Source: CAYQJS01 sp964417895 (GTDB lineage Bacteria > Chloroflexota > UBA6077 > SHYK01). From it: a stretch of 64,000 nt of DNA. Shown piece by piece: positions 36,521 to 45,314 of the stretch. The notes under the pieces were generated by a model, which did no database searches, was not told where the DNA came from, and was given only the letters and a program-made list of their open reading frames with translations. The stretch's first letter is position 1, and each line of letters opens with the position of its first letter. Location: NCBI GenBank assembly GCA_964417895.1, contig CAYQJS010000022.1:14235-78234 (forward strand), written 5' to 3'. Position numbers and translations under genes: made by a program.

Positions 36521-38232
36521 AACCCAACTCCTCAAGGTTGTTCTCGATAGCCGTGTCTAACCTGCGCCCTTCGGCCATCTGCTCCCGTAACGTCGTGGTG
36601 AGGCGCTTCATCTTCTCGTCGAACGCTTCGCCGTCGTCCTCCTGCGCCGCGGCACCCACGTAACGCCCGGGTGTCAGCACGTGCCCGTGCTTCCGGATCT
36701 CCTCGAGCGGGGCGCTCTTGCAGAACCCGGGAACGTCGGCGTACTGCAGTTCACCCCCGCCCTCGCCCTCCCCCGTCGAGGGGAAAGGGCTGTGGCCGCC
36801 GCGCCAGGCGTGGTAGGTGGCCGCGATCCTCGCGATCTCCTCGTCTGTTAGCTCGCGATGGGTGCGGTCCACCAGGCGGCCGAGCTTGCGCGCGTCGACG
36901 AACAGCACCTCGCCGCTTCGGTCGCGGCCCTCATCCCCAGCCCCTCTCCGAGAGGGAGAGGGAAGCGAACGCTTGTCTCGGGCGAGGACCCAGAGGCAGG
37001 CCGGGATCTGTGTCGAGTAGAAGAGCTGCCCCGGCAGCGCCACCATGCACTCCACGAGGTCCGCCTCGACGATGTTCTTACGGATCTCGCCCTCGCCCGA
37101 CTGGTTGGACGACATCGAGCCGTTGGCCAGCACGAAGCCCGACAGCCCCGTCGGCGCCAGGTGATGGATCATGTGCTGGACCCACGCGTAGTTGGCGTTG
37201 CCCGCCGGTGGGACGCCGAAGCTCCAGCGCTTGTCATCACGCAGAAGGTCACCGCGCCAGTCGCTGACGTTGAACGGCGGATTGGCGAGGATGTAGTCGG
37301 CCTTGAGGTCGGGGTGGCGGTCGTTGTGGAACGTGTCACCGTGGGCGATCTGGCCGTCGATGCCGCGCAGGGCGAGGTTCATGCGCGCCAGCCGCCACGT
37401 CGTGTAGTTGGACTCCTGGCCGTAGATGCTGATGTCGCCTTTGGCGCGTCCGCCGTTCCCGTTGCCGCTCGCGTGCGCCTGGATGAACTCCACGGACTGC
37501 ACGAACATGCCCGAGGAACCGCAGCACGGGTCATAGACCCTGCCCCTGTAGGGCTCGATCATCTCGACCAGGAGCTTCACCACGNNNNNNNNNNGGCGTG
37601 TAGAACTCGCCGCCCTTCTTCCCCTCGGCGCTGGCAAACTGCGACAGGAAGTACTCGTAGACTCGGCCCAGCACGTCCTTCGAGCGGCCGTCTGCGTCGC
37701 CCACACGAATGTTGGCAATCAGGTCGATGAGCTGGCCGAGCCGCTGCTTGTCCAGCGCGGGGCGGGCATATTCCTTGGGAAGAACGCCGCGGAGCGAAGG
37801 GTTGTCGCTTTCCATAGCCGCCATGGCGTCGTCCACGGCCTGGCCGATCGTGGGCTGCTTTGCCTGGGCCTGGAGGCTCCCCCAACGGGCCGCTGGCGGC
37901 ACCCAGAAGATGTTGAACCTGCGGTACTCGTCCGGATCCTCGGGGTCAGCCCCCTGCGCCTGCTCGGCCTCGAGTCGCGCGTGCTGCTCTTCGAACGCGT
38001 CGGAGATATACTTGAGGAAGATCAGACCAAGGACGACGTGCTTGTATTCGGCCGCGTCCATGCTGCCGCGAAGGGCATCGGCCGCTTGCCAGAGCCTGGC
38101 CTCGAACGCGAGGGTCGCCCCGCTGTTCCTCTTAAGCTGTCTAGTGCTCCTCGATTCACGGCGCGTGCCCGGGCTGCTATCCCTGACGTCGTCGTTCTCT
38201 TTTCTTGACCCTACCTGGTAGAGGCTCGTCAC
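36510..38232 (-). CDS. hsdM: Type I N6-adenine methyltransferase HsdM (system 2), interrupted by a sequence gap
   Basis: The N-terminal part reads [33 protein letters not shown] and [14 protein letters not shown] up to GGEFYTP. After the 10 N it continues [11 protein letters not shown], AdoMet motif [12 protein letters not shown], and motif IV NPPF. GTG 38232 overlaps the stop of the upstream gene (GTGA). The frame changes across the N run; six missing bases would restore the usual TPxSVV, so the gene is probably whole and the gap size nominal. Two in-frame insertions, around [15 protein letters not shown] and [13 protein letters not shown], are family A palindromes translated as protein; they fall in a part of HsdM where most members have no such residues. 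Confidence 0.9.
36766..36790. repeat. Family A palindrome inside hsdM2 (first)
   Basis: CCCTCCCCCGTCGAGGGG (18 bases) lies in the coding sequence and is read in frame as part of [13 protein letters not shown], between AWRGG and LQYADVPG. The copy resembles the intergenic ones at 24593 and 60885. Confidence 0.75.
36941..36962. repeat. Family A palindrome inside hsdM2 (second)
   Basis: CCCCTCTCCGAGAGGGAGAG lies in frame between LARDKRS and [10 protein letters not shown], adding roughly a dozen residues ([13 protein letters not shown]). It is nearly the same as the element that carries the ribosome binding site at 17651-17673. Confidence 0.75.
37585..37594. other. Assembly gap (10 N)
   Basis: Ten unknown bases within hsdM2. 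Ten is a nominal gap length, since the flanking protein frames need a multiple of three (six fits the conserved TPxSVV motif). Confidence 0.95.
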
Positions 38233-39011
38233 TGCGGCGCCTGCTTGGCGACCAGTTGAGGTGTGTACCACTCGCTGCTGTATAGCAAGATGTGAGTTGG
38301 CACCAACTCTTTAGTGGAGTCCTCGGTCCGTACTGGGCCAACCAAACAAATGGGGCCTACGGCCAGCTGAACATCGTCAAACGGTTTTATTTCGCCCTCA
38401 TTGGCCTCATAGTGACCATGCCATCGAAGACCGTCCAGCGACACCGGAACACGAGCGTCCTGGCTCCAGAGGTTTAGCTGTCCGGGCTGAAACACCAATT
38501 CATGGGCCGTAATTGCGGAGAGTGATTGCCTGATCCTATAAGGCTCATTCTCCCCTGGTTCGATGCGAGCGGAGGACTTTGCGGGCCTTTCGAGCTCCGG
38601 GAGTTGATTGCAGGATGTCGTGCCGATCACGACATGTCCCTGAGGTATGAGCCCGTCGACGAATACAGGCCATTGCGACTGGTTTTCTACAGACACATGA
38701 AAGTGGACATGCGGTTCCGTCTCCCAGAGCCCCGATGCGCTCACTTGGATCAGGCGTGTCCTGAGCATCTTCGACTCGAATTGCGGGCTGTTCGTCGCTC
38801 CCGATCCTTGCTGAGCCAACGGCACCAGGCCCACACGGACTCGAATTCGGCTCAGTCGTCCCCAGACCGGCCCCCACGGGACGAGTAGCACTACGACCGC
38901 AGCGACTCCAGCAACAACCAAAGCGAGGAGGTGGTTGCTGGCGAACACTTCGGCAATTATGCCTAGCACGACGCCGGCCAGCAGAGAAATCGCGAAACGG
39001 CTAAGGTCCAC
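38229..39011 (-). CDS. Two-helix membrane protein, first gene of defence locus 2, unknown family
   Basis: This 260-residue protein was not recognised. Residues about 7-48 form two hydrophobic helices ([15 protein letters not shown] and [17 protein letters not shown]) separated by a short turn. The remaining ~200 residues are soluble and beta-rich ([41 protein letters not shown]). The soluble part starts with a basic stretch ([10 protein letters not shown]), so it is likely cytoplasmic. The stop overlaps the GTG of hsdM2, so it is made in step with the methylase. The position suggests an accessory, perhaps membrane-tethering or sensing, part of the locus; this is inference. Confidence 0.65.
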   Translation of the reverse strand: MDLSRFAISLLAGVVLGIIAEVFASNHLLALVVAGVAAVVVLLVPWGPVWGRLSRIRVRVGLVPLAQQGSGATNSPQFESKMLRTRLIQVSASGLWETEPHVHFHVSVENQSQWPVFVDGLIPQGHVVIGTTSCNQLPELERPAKSSARIEPGENEPYRIRQSLSAITAHELVFQPGQLNLWSQDARVPVSLDGLRWHGHYEANEGEIKPFDDVQLAVGPICLVGPVRTEDSTKELVPTHILLYSSEWYTPQLVAKQAPQ

Positions 39012-39105
39012 CCGAGCTCCCCTGCGAGCTGCGAAACTCGCTCGGCATGGTAGCAGCGTTAGTTAAGGGTAACTACGGGAGCAATCAGGTCCGCCCGTTG
39101 GCCCG

Positions 39106-40236
39106 CTACTCCCCGTAGTCCCACTCGAACCCGCGGTCCCGGTATGCCTCGTCGGGCATGACGGACTTGAGCCCCCGTTTCGCCAGCTCGTCCTCGAATC
39201 GCTGGCGGACCCATGGGTCCTCGTCGGGATACTCGATCTGGTTGGACACGCCCTCCATTTGCTCGCCGGCGCTGGAAAGGCCCCGCGGCGGGTGGATCGC
39301 CAGGTAGCGGTCGGCATGCTCGCTCACGTTGAAGTGCTGGTGGAACCAGCGGAACGGCGGCACGAAACAGCTCGCCTCGTGCCAGGGAATCACCACCTTC
39401 TCGCCCCCTTCGGGCCACATGATCGAGTAGCCCTCCCCCACCGGGATGACGATGACGAAGGCGGGCCCGTGCCGATGCGCCTTCTTGTAGCTCATGGGCG
39501 GGAAGACCGACATGTGCGCCGTCATCGGCGAGCCTGGAAACTCCACGAAAACCGCGGTGCCGCCGGCGCCTCTCCCCCAGAACGGCACCAGCTTGTCCCA
39601 TGCCCGCATGTCGGGGAAGAAGTTGCCCGACCACGTCTGCCGCACGCGCCCGCCGGCCGACGCCCGATCGAGCGCTTGGGCCGTCGAGTAGAACGCACCG
39701 TCTCCGTTGCCCTGCAGACGACTGGCATCAACCACCGGATTATTGAAGAAGAAGTCGGGATTGGGGAGCACCTGCATCGCCAGCGGCAGGTAGTTGGAGT
39801 GCAGCAGGCGCGCCGGCTGGTTCCCCGACGTGTTGCTGATCTGGTACAGGTGATTGCCAGGCACCATGAACATGCTGTGCTTCTGCCACTCGAACTCCTT
39901 GCGAGCGGCGGTGTCTTGCCCCTGGACCGTGGTGAGGCCCCGCCCATCCAGCACGTACACGCAATCGTCCACCGCCATACGGAACGGCGGCGTGGTGGCG
40001 CCGGGCGCGACCTCCGTTACGTAGGCGCCGGTGATACCCTGCTGGCCGGCGAGTTGGAGGAAAGCCGCGTCGCAGCCCCGCTCGTCCCACCGGCCCAGCG
40101 GCAGCGTCCGCAGGTCCTCGACGTAGTAGCCCTTGTAGATCGGGACTTCCAGCGACTCGATCCAGCGGTCGTAATAGGCATACCGCGGGTCCGAGGTGGC
40201 CTCCAGCGAGGTCTCCTGCAGCGTGATGGTCGACAT
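39106..40236 (-). CDS. Two-domain cupin protein
   Basis: This 376-residue protein starts at ATG 40236 (GGAGGAG upstream). It has two cupin folds. The first lies around TEVAPGATTPPFRMAVDDCVYVLDG (in part) and lacks the usual metal histidines. The second has KKAHRHGPAFVIVIPVGEGYSIM (in part) and later WFHQHFNVSEH, which provide His residues. The plan resembles gentisate 1,2-dioxygenase-type bicupins, but the metal residues are only partly placed, so a ring-cleaving role is a guess. It is the last gene of the oxygenase cluster, 25 bases after a Rieske gene. Confidence 0.7.
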   Translation of the reverse strand: MSTITLQETSLEATSDPRYAYYDRWIESLEVPIYKGYYVEDLRTLPLGRWDERGCDAAFLQLAGQQGITGAYVTEVAPGATTPPFRMAVDDCVYVLDGRGLTTVQGQDTAARKEFEWQKHSMFMVPGNHLYQISNTSGNQPARLLHSNYLPLAMQVLPNPDFFFNNPVVDASRLQGNGDGAFYSTAQALDRASAGGRVRQTWSGNFFPDMRAWDKLVPFWGRGAGGTAVFVEFPGSPMTAHMSVFPPMSYKKAHRHGPAFVIVIPVGEGYSIMWPEGGEKVVIPWHEASCFVPPFRWFHQHFNVSEHADRYLAIHPPRGLSSAGEQMEGVSNQIEYPDEDPWVRQRFEDELAKRGLKSVMPDEAYRDRGFEWDYGE

Positions 40237-40261
40237 GGTTCGCGCTCCTCCTGCTATTCGC

Positions 40262-41467
40262 TCATCGCGCGGTCGCACCTGCCTCGATGGTCCGAGCACC
40301 CGGGTTCCCCATGGTGCGGTAGTTCCGGCCGCTCGGCCAGAACGCTTCCTTGGCGTTCTGCTCCATCCCGATGTGCACCATCGGCTCGTTGACATCGGGT
40401 TCGCGGATGACGGCGATCGGGTCCTCGCCGCGCTCCACCCTGGCGATGTTGGCCAGAAGCATGTTGTGGTAGAGGGCGACGCCCTTATCAGAGGTCACGA
40501 GATGCTCCTGGGTGCGATCCGAGATCGGCCCCTGGCCCACCCAACCCAGGGCGTCCTGCTTGAAGATCGAATCCGCGACGATACTGCCGTCCTCCTCGAA
40601 GATGGTCGTCCAGTTGACTTTGATCCCCTCCCACTTGGGGACGCCGTCCTGCCGCGGTGAGCAGTTGTAATTGAAGTGCAGGGTGTGGGTGTCGTCCACC
40701 GGAACGCGGATCTGGTAGATCTGGAGTCGGGAATCGCCCACCAGCAGAATGTTCGGGAAGATGATGGGGTGGCCGATCCGCCAGTCGTCGATGTCTTCCG
40801 GCTGGCCCTCGAGCCGACGACGCTTGTAGATGCCGTACTCGTAGACGTCGAATGCGATGTCGACATGGCGCACGATCCTCATCGGCGGCTCTCTGCCCTG
40901 CTTCTTCGCCACGTAGTTGCCATACATCCCATGCAGGTGCTCGTAATGCACGGGGTCGAGCGAGTTGTCCATGCAGTTCAGCCAGCTGCAAGGGAGCGGG
41001 GTAGCCTCGATCGATCGATCCACGTTCTCCTTGACGAGCAGCTCCCAGCGCGGGAGGAGGGGCGACGGCTCCGGTCCCAGGTAGGCCCAGATGAGCCCGC
41101 CCAGCTCCCGCACCGGGTACGCTTTGATCCTGAGCTGCAGGCAGGCGGGCTCGAAGGGCATGTCGACCACTTCGCCCGCCGGGTTATAGGTCCACCCGTG
41201 ATAGGCGCAGCGAAGTCCATTGCGCTGGGGGATGCCGTACGCCAGGGAGATTGCGCGGTGGGCGCAGCGGTCGCCGACTAGGCCGAGGTCTCCGGCCTCA
41301 GAGCGGAAGAGCACGAGGTCCTCCCCCAGGAGGCGCACCGGCCGAACGGGCTCCCGGTTCAGGTCAACAGCCGTACCGATGGCATGCCAGTAGCGGCGCA
41401 AGAGCGCACCCATCGGTGTGCCCGGGCCAACGCGAGTCAAGCGATCGTTTTCTTCCTGCGTGATCAT
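40262..41467 (-). CDS. Rieske non-haem iron oxygenase, alpha subunit-like (no. 1)
   Basis: This 401-residue oxygenase starts at ATG 41467 (MITQEEND); a start four codons upstream is also possible. The Rieske [2Fe-2S] site is CAHRAISLAYG and CAYHGWTYN (Cys-x-His, then Cys-x2-His), and the mononuclear iron region is NSLDPVHYEHLHG. It resembles the phthalate 4,5-dioxygenase / LigXa group, which hydroxylates or demethylates substituted aromatic acids with electrons from a separate reductase. No ferredoxin reductase gene is adjacent; a flavin reductase lies in the cluster. Related to, but clearly different from, the second Rieske gene here. Confidence 0.92.
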   Translation of the reverse strand: MITQEENDRLTRVGPGTPMGALLRRYWHAIGTAVDLNREPVRPVRLLGEDLVLFRSEAGDLGLVGDRCAHRAISLAYGIPQRNGLRCAYHGWTYNPAGEVVDMPFEPACLQLRIKAYPVRELGGLIWAYLGPEPSPLLPRWELLVKENVDRSIEATPLPCSWLNCMDNSLDPVHYEHLHGMYGNYVAKKQGREPPMRIVRHVDIAFDVYEYGIYKRRRLEGQPEDIDDWRIGHPIIFPNILLVGDSRLQIYQIRVPVDDTHTLHFNYNCSPRQDGVPKWEGIKVNWTTIFEEDGSIVADSIFKQDALGWVGQGPISDRTQEHLVTSDKGVALYHNMLLANIARVERGEDPIAVIREPDVNEPMVHIGMEQNAKEAFWPSGRNYRTMGNPGARTIEAGATAR

Positions 41468-41515
41468 GTCCTCTCCCATTTTCCCAGCTGCTGTTGGCTC
41501 ACCGAAGCTTACCTC

Positions 41516-42733
41516 TTAGTAGCCTTCGGGCACGCGGACCTGATGCTCGAGCGCGACCTCGCGGTGGTCCCGGGCTGACTGCATGATCGCGAGGCACACT
41601 TCCAGGGTCGCCAGGCCCCAGCGGCCGCCATGGAGGACGGGCTTCCCCGCCGTCAAAGCCTGATACAGCTCGTCCAACTCGGGCGAATAGGCTCCTCGCA
41701 CGTCCTCGACACGGATCTCTTCGTTTCCGGCGTCGGTATACACGTAGAGGCCGTTGGGCGACTGACGCATGTCGCCACGCTCGCACGAGACGACGAGCAA
41801 CCCGAGGTCGCCCATGAAGTGGGAGCCCGTTCGAGCCCCCGCGGGTCCCGGCGCCCCCGCTCGACCAGCCGTGGTGGTGAGGGCCCGCTCTTCCTTGGCG
41901 GCGGCCTCATCCCGCGCGCCGGCCCTGATCTCGCGCCTCGATTGTGCGCGGCCCTCTGCGCCCGGAGCCCCCGGGCCGGCGGACCCCGGATCGAAAAACT
42001 CCGATGCCATGAAGTAGCCATACGCGTTGTAGATGAGGGTGGCGCTGACCCCGTCCTCCAGCTCGATGAGGGCTGTAAAGTAGCCCGGCGCCGTGTTGCG
42101 TGGTTCCATCCACTGCCCGGTCACCGCCCGCACGCGCCGTGCCAGGCCGCCGGCGAGAAGCCGCACTGTGTCAACTTGGTGCGGGGCCTGCCGGTAGGCG
42201 ACCCCGCCGCCCTGGGCCACGTCCAGCTCATCGGCGCGGCGCGGGGCGAGCATCCAGGCGGTCGCTGCCCACGTCGTCACCGCGCGCAGCCCGCCAAGCT
42301 CGCCCGAGCGGACGATTTGGCGCATGCGGCGCACGACGCTGCTGGAACTGCGCGAGCCGCCGCACAAGAACTGGACGCCGGCCCTGTCCGTAGCCTCGAT
42401 CATCCGCTCCGCGTCAGCGAGGGTGATCGCCATAGGCTTTTCGACGATGACGTGCTTGCCCCGTTCAGCAGCCAGGATTACGTGTGGGCAGTGGAGGGTG
42501 TTGGGCGTGGCTATCCAGACTGTGTCGACGTCCGGATCGTCGCACAGCTCCTCGATCGAGCGGTACGTCTTCGCGCCGTGTCGCTCGCGGAAGGCCTGGA
42601 GAGCCCGGGGATTGACGTCCGCACCGGCCACCAGGTTGGCATTCGGCATGGCGACGATGGCAGGCGCGACGCCGAAGCCCGCCAACCCGAGGCCGACGAT
42701 GCCGACGTTCAGCGTGCGCGACCCGGTGTTCAT
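41516..42733 (-). CDS. Gfo/Idh/MocA-family NAD(P)-dependent oxidoreductase
   Basis: This 405-residue protein starts at ATG 42733; the open frame runs further upstream through repeats. The Rossmann domain shows NVGIVGLGLAGFG, GADVNPRALQAF and TVWIATPNTLH, and EKPMAITLADA is the family's EKP block (Lys active). YRQAPHQVDTVRLL carries the catalytic His. Residues about 250-300 are an Ala/Gly/Arg-rich insertion (GPGAPGAEGRAQ to TTTAGRAGAPG) in the C-terminal domain. In phthalate pathways such an enzyme oxidises a cis-dihydrodiol; lying between two Rieske oxygenases, the same role here is a reasonable guess. Confidence 0.85.
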   Translation of the reverse strand: MNTGSRTLNVGIVGLGLAGFGVAPAIVAMPNANLVAGADVNPRALQAFRERHGAKTYRSIEELCDDPDVDTVWIATPNTLHCPHVILAAERGKHVIVEKPMAITLADAERMIEATDRAGVQFLCGGSRSSSSVVRRMRQIVRSGELGGLRAVTTWAATAWMLAPRRADELDVAQGGGVAYRQAPHQVDTVRLLAGGLARRVRAVTGQWMEPRNTAPGYFTALIELEDGVSATLIYNAYGYFMASEFFDPGSAGPGAPGAEGRAQSRREIRAGARDEAAAKEERALTTTAGRAGAPGPAGARTGSHFMGDLGLLVVSCERGDMRQSPNGLYVYTDAGNEEIRVEDVRGAYSPELDELYQALTAGKPVLHGGRWGLATLEVCLAIMQSARDHREVALEHQVRVPEGY

Positions 42734-42782
42734 GCTGGTGCAGCATCGCGCAAATTCATGACCCTTGGGCGCGAGTCGCCGG

Positions 42783-42935
42783 CGGACCTCCCTCTCCCAC
42801 CGCAGTGGGAGAGGGGAGGGTGAGGGCAGGCTCCTGCCGGCGGAAGCATCAACGGTCGTCCCTCCGCCCAAACAACGGGGTATGCCATCCAGAAGGGGCC
42901 CTCACCTAGCCTCTCCCACTGCGGTGGGAGAGGAA
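42783..42935. repeat. Family A palindromes in the oxygenase cluster
   Basis: Two units, CTCTCCCACCGCAGTGGGAGAG (in part) at about 42790-42815 and CTCTCCCACTGCGGTGGGAGAG (in part) at about 42910-42933, lie between the Rieske no. 2 stop and the dehydrogenase start. The two are near copies and could also pair with each other. Confidence 0.8.
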
Positions 42936-42985
42936 TGGTTAACTCCGCCGCCTGCCGAGGACCAGCGATGGGATTGCGCGCTTGG

Positions 42986-44290
42986 CTAGTGCGCCGCCGC
43001 GGCGGCCACGGCCTCTCGGTCGACGTCCTTCCAGGAAGCCATCACGGCGTCGATCTTGTCGGCGTCGCGGCTCCAGCCGCCCTCCTGCGGGAAGTACTTG
43101 AATCCCCCAAAGTTCGCCCGCGCGGCGCCCACGAGGTAACCATTCTCGTTGGGGATGGCCGGGAACTCGAGGCCGACGTTCTCGGCCGGATCGCGCAAGA
43201 GGTTGACGGTGGGCTCCTTCCCCTGGCGAACGAGCTCCACCTGCTCGAGCAGCAGCTGGCGGAAGAGGATGATGCCCGTGTCGGACTCCCCGAGCTTCTC
43301 GAGATCCCGCCGGGCGACGTCTCCCTGGGTGATCCAGCACATGTAATCCTGGTTGAACGTGCGGTCCAGGTCGCTGAACCCGTTCCGATCGTTCATGAGC
43401 GAGACGATGCGCGACGGGATCACATCCTGCTTCGGCGCCTGCGCGCCGGGCGCCGCCTTCCACGTGTACCGCGAGATGTGGAGAGTGTGACTGTCGTCCG
43501 CGGGCACCCGGAACTGCATCGTGCTGCCGACCCAGAGGATGTTGGGAAACAGGATCGGGTGCCCCAGGCGCCACTGCACATGGTCTTCGTCCTGCCCCTT
43601 CACCACACGCCGCTTGACGATGCCGTGCTTGAACACCTCGAACCCGACCCTGGTGTGGGACCGGTCGCGCTCGAAAGTTGGCTCGTCGCCGGCCAGCAGC
43701 TGCCGGAAGTACTTGCCCGCGTAACCGTGCAGGTGCTCGGTGTGGATCGAGTCCAGGGAGTTCTCCTGGCACTGGAGCCAGCTGCACGGCAGATGGGCGA
43801 CCGCGATGTCGTGCACGCAGTTCTCCCAGACCAGCGGCCCCCACCGCGGCAGGAGCGGCGCCGGCTCGGGCCCCATGTAGGCGAAGATCAGGCCGCCCAG
43901 CTCTTCCGCTCGGTAGGCGCGGATGCTGCACTTGGCGCGGAAGGACGCCTCCGGGTGCAGCGTGTCCTCGAAGGGCTGCTCGATGCAGCGACCGGCCTCG
44001 TCGTACTTCCAGCCGTGATACTGGCAGCGGATGCCGTCGTTCTCGACGACGCCGTAGGCGAGGCTGGCGCGCCGGTGAGCGCAGTACTTGTCGACGATGC
44101 CCAGGCCGCCGCGGAGGTCGCGGTACACGACGAGCTCTTCGCCGAGGACCTTGACCTCCTTGGTGCGGAACAGGCTGCCATCGAGGTCGTCGACGGCGCA
44201 GACCGGCTGCCAGTAGCGCCGCATCAGCTCACCCATCGGTGTGCCAGGCCCCACCTTGGTCAGCAGTTCGTTCTCTTCCACGCTCAGCAT
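42986..44290 (-). CDS. Rieske non-haem iron oxygenase, alpha subunit-like (no. 2)
   Basis: This 434-residue protein has the Rieske ligands CAHRRASLAYG and CQYHGWKYD and the mononuclear iron region NSLDSIHTEHLHG. The opening LTKVGPGTPMGELMRRYWQPV is shared with Rieske no. 1, so the pair come from an old duplication. It is of the LigXa/phthalate-4,5-dioxygenase-like class. The C-terminus is Ala-rich. It lies downstream of the flavin reductase gene (136-base gap) and upstream of the dehydrogenase (252-base gap with palindromes). The aromatic substrate is unknown. Confidence 0.92.
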   Translation of the reverse strand: MLSVEENELLTKVGPGTPMGELMRRYWQPVCAVDDLDGSLFRTKEVKVLGEELVVYRDLRGGLGIVDKYCAHRRASLAYGVVENDGIRCQYHGWKYDEAGRCIEQPFEDTLHPEASFRAKCSIRAYRAEELGGLIFAYMGPEPAPLLPRWGPLVWENCVHDIAVAHLPCSWLQCQENSLDSIHTEHLHGYAGKYFRQLLAGDEPTFERDRSHTRVGFEVFKHGIVKRRVVKGQDEDHVQWRLGHPILFPNILWVGSTMQFRVPADDSHTLHISRYTWKAAPGAQAPKQDVIPSRIVSLMNDRNGFSDLDRTFNQDYMCWITQGDVARRDLEKLGESDTGIILFRQLLLEQVELVRQGKEPTVNLLRDPAENVGLEFPAIPNENGYLVGAARANFGGFKYFPQEGGWSRDADKIDAVMASWKDVDREAVAAAAAH

Positions 44291-44426
44291 TGGCGCCTCC
44301 TTTCCCTGCTAGCGGATGTTGGGGATTTCGCCGGACACTCGACGCAAAGCCGAGTGTAGCACGGTATAGGCCGGTGCACGACCTGATGCACATGTTCGGC
44401 AGCGACAGCGACTGAACGGGCTCGCC

Positions 44427-44969
44427 TCAGCCGATGGGCGGGTCCTGGAGGAACCGGTAGATCTTGCGCACATAATGCGCCACGGGCTCGGTCGTCGGAT
44501 CGTGGTGCATCGCGAGCACCTCCGCGACGTACATGATCCGGTCTCCGGCAGGGTGCTTCGCCCGGACCACACATTCGAGATTCGCAAAAGCCCCCGCGAT
44601 GAGCGGCGCCTTGATGCGCGTCGCAGGTATGCGCTCGATGCCGACGGCGGCGAACTTGTCGTCGACCGTGTGGCCCGAGACGCCACGGCTCGGAATCACG
44701 AGACTGGCCTGGCGCGGCGAGCACACGGCGAGCCCGAACTCGCCGGAGGCCTCCACTAGCTCAGTCGTCCGATTCGATGGGCTCAGCACCACCAACACGA
44801 TCGTGGGCGGCCCGGCCGTGATACCCAGGCCGCGCTGCACGAACTGCCAGTTGTCCTGACCGTCGTGCGCGGCCGTCAGCAGAAAGAGCCCCGTCGGCAT
44901 CAGCTCCAGCGCTTCGCGCGTCGGGACGGTGTGGTAGCCGTAGTAGCCGTGATCCTCGTGTTCGGGCAA
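44427..44969 (-). CDS. Flavin reductase-like protein
   Basis: This 180-residue protein has the flavin reductase-like, FMN-binding split barrel: MPTGLFLLTAAHDGQDN, then NRTTELVEASGEFGLAVCS, SGHTVDDKFAAVGIE and AFANLECVVRAKHPAGD (each in part). Such proteins supply reduced flavin to oxygenases or bind FMN themselves. It is the first minus-strand gene of the oxygenase cluster and may serve electron transfer there, though Rieske enzymes normally use a ferredoxin-type reductase. Divergent from the MetE-like gene. Confidence 0.85.
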   Translation of the reverse strand: MPEHEDHGYYGYHTVPTREALELMPTGLFLLTAAHDGQDNWQFVQRGLGITAGPPTIVLVVLSPSNRTTELVEASGEFGLAVCSPRQASLVIPSRGVSGHTVDDKFAAVGIERIPATRIKAPLIAGAFANLECVVRAKHPAGDRIMYVAEVLAMHHDPTTEPVAHYVRKIYRFLQDPPIG

Positions 44970-45047
44970 GTTTAGTGCTCCATTGGATGTCTGCTAACCG
45001 AGGTTCGACGCGAGGGCAGCCCTCACCCGTCCTTGGCCCTGCGGGCC

Positions 45048-45298
45048 GGCGGCCGGCCTCTCCCATAAATGGGCGAGGCGCGAAGCTGCCCCCTCTCCCA
45101 TCGCGATTCCCGCCCGATCCCCTGTGGCTGGCTGCATGGTAGTCCGCAACCACAGCACGGTCAATGACACGAAGGGCATGGGGTGGCCCTGCATCCCGTA
45201 CCTGCGGATAATCACCCCGAAGACCATTTGCTCGCATTTTCCGGCCACGCTGGCCCCCTACCTTCACCCTCTCCCCCGTGCGCGGGGGCGAGGCAAGA
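45048..45298. repeat. Family A palindromes in the divergent intergenic region
   Basis: The 345-base space between the flavin reductase and MetE-like genes holds CTCTCCCATAAATGGGCGAGGC at about 45057-45078 and CCTCTCCCCCGTGCGCGGGGG (in part) at about 45268-45290. Promoters for both genes must lie here; none stood out. No gene was seen in it. Confidence 0.7.
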
Positions 45299-45314
45299 GA
45301 AAGGATCCACTCCC

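Noticed and set aside
42935..44359. 474-codon plus-strand frame opposite Rieske no. 2
   Set aside because: Antisense shadow; the minus frame has both Rieske ligand pairs.
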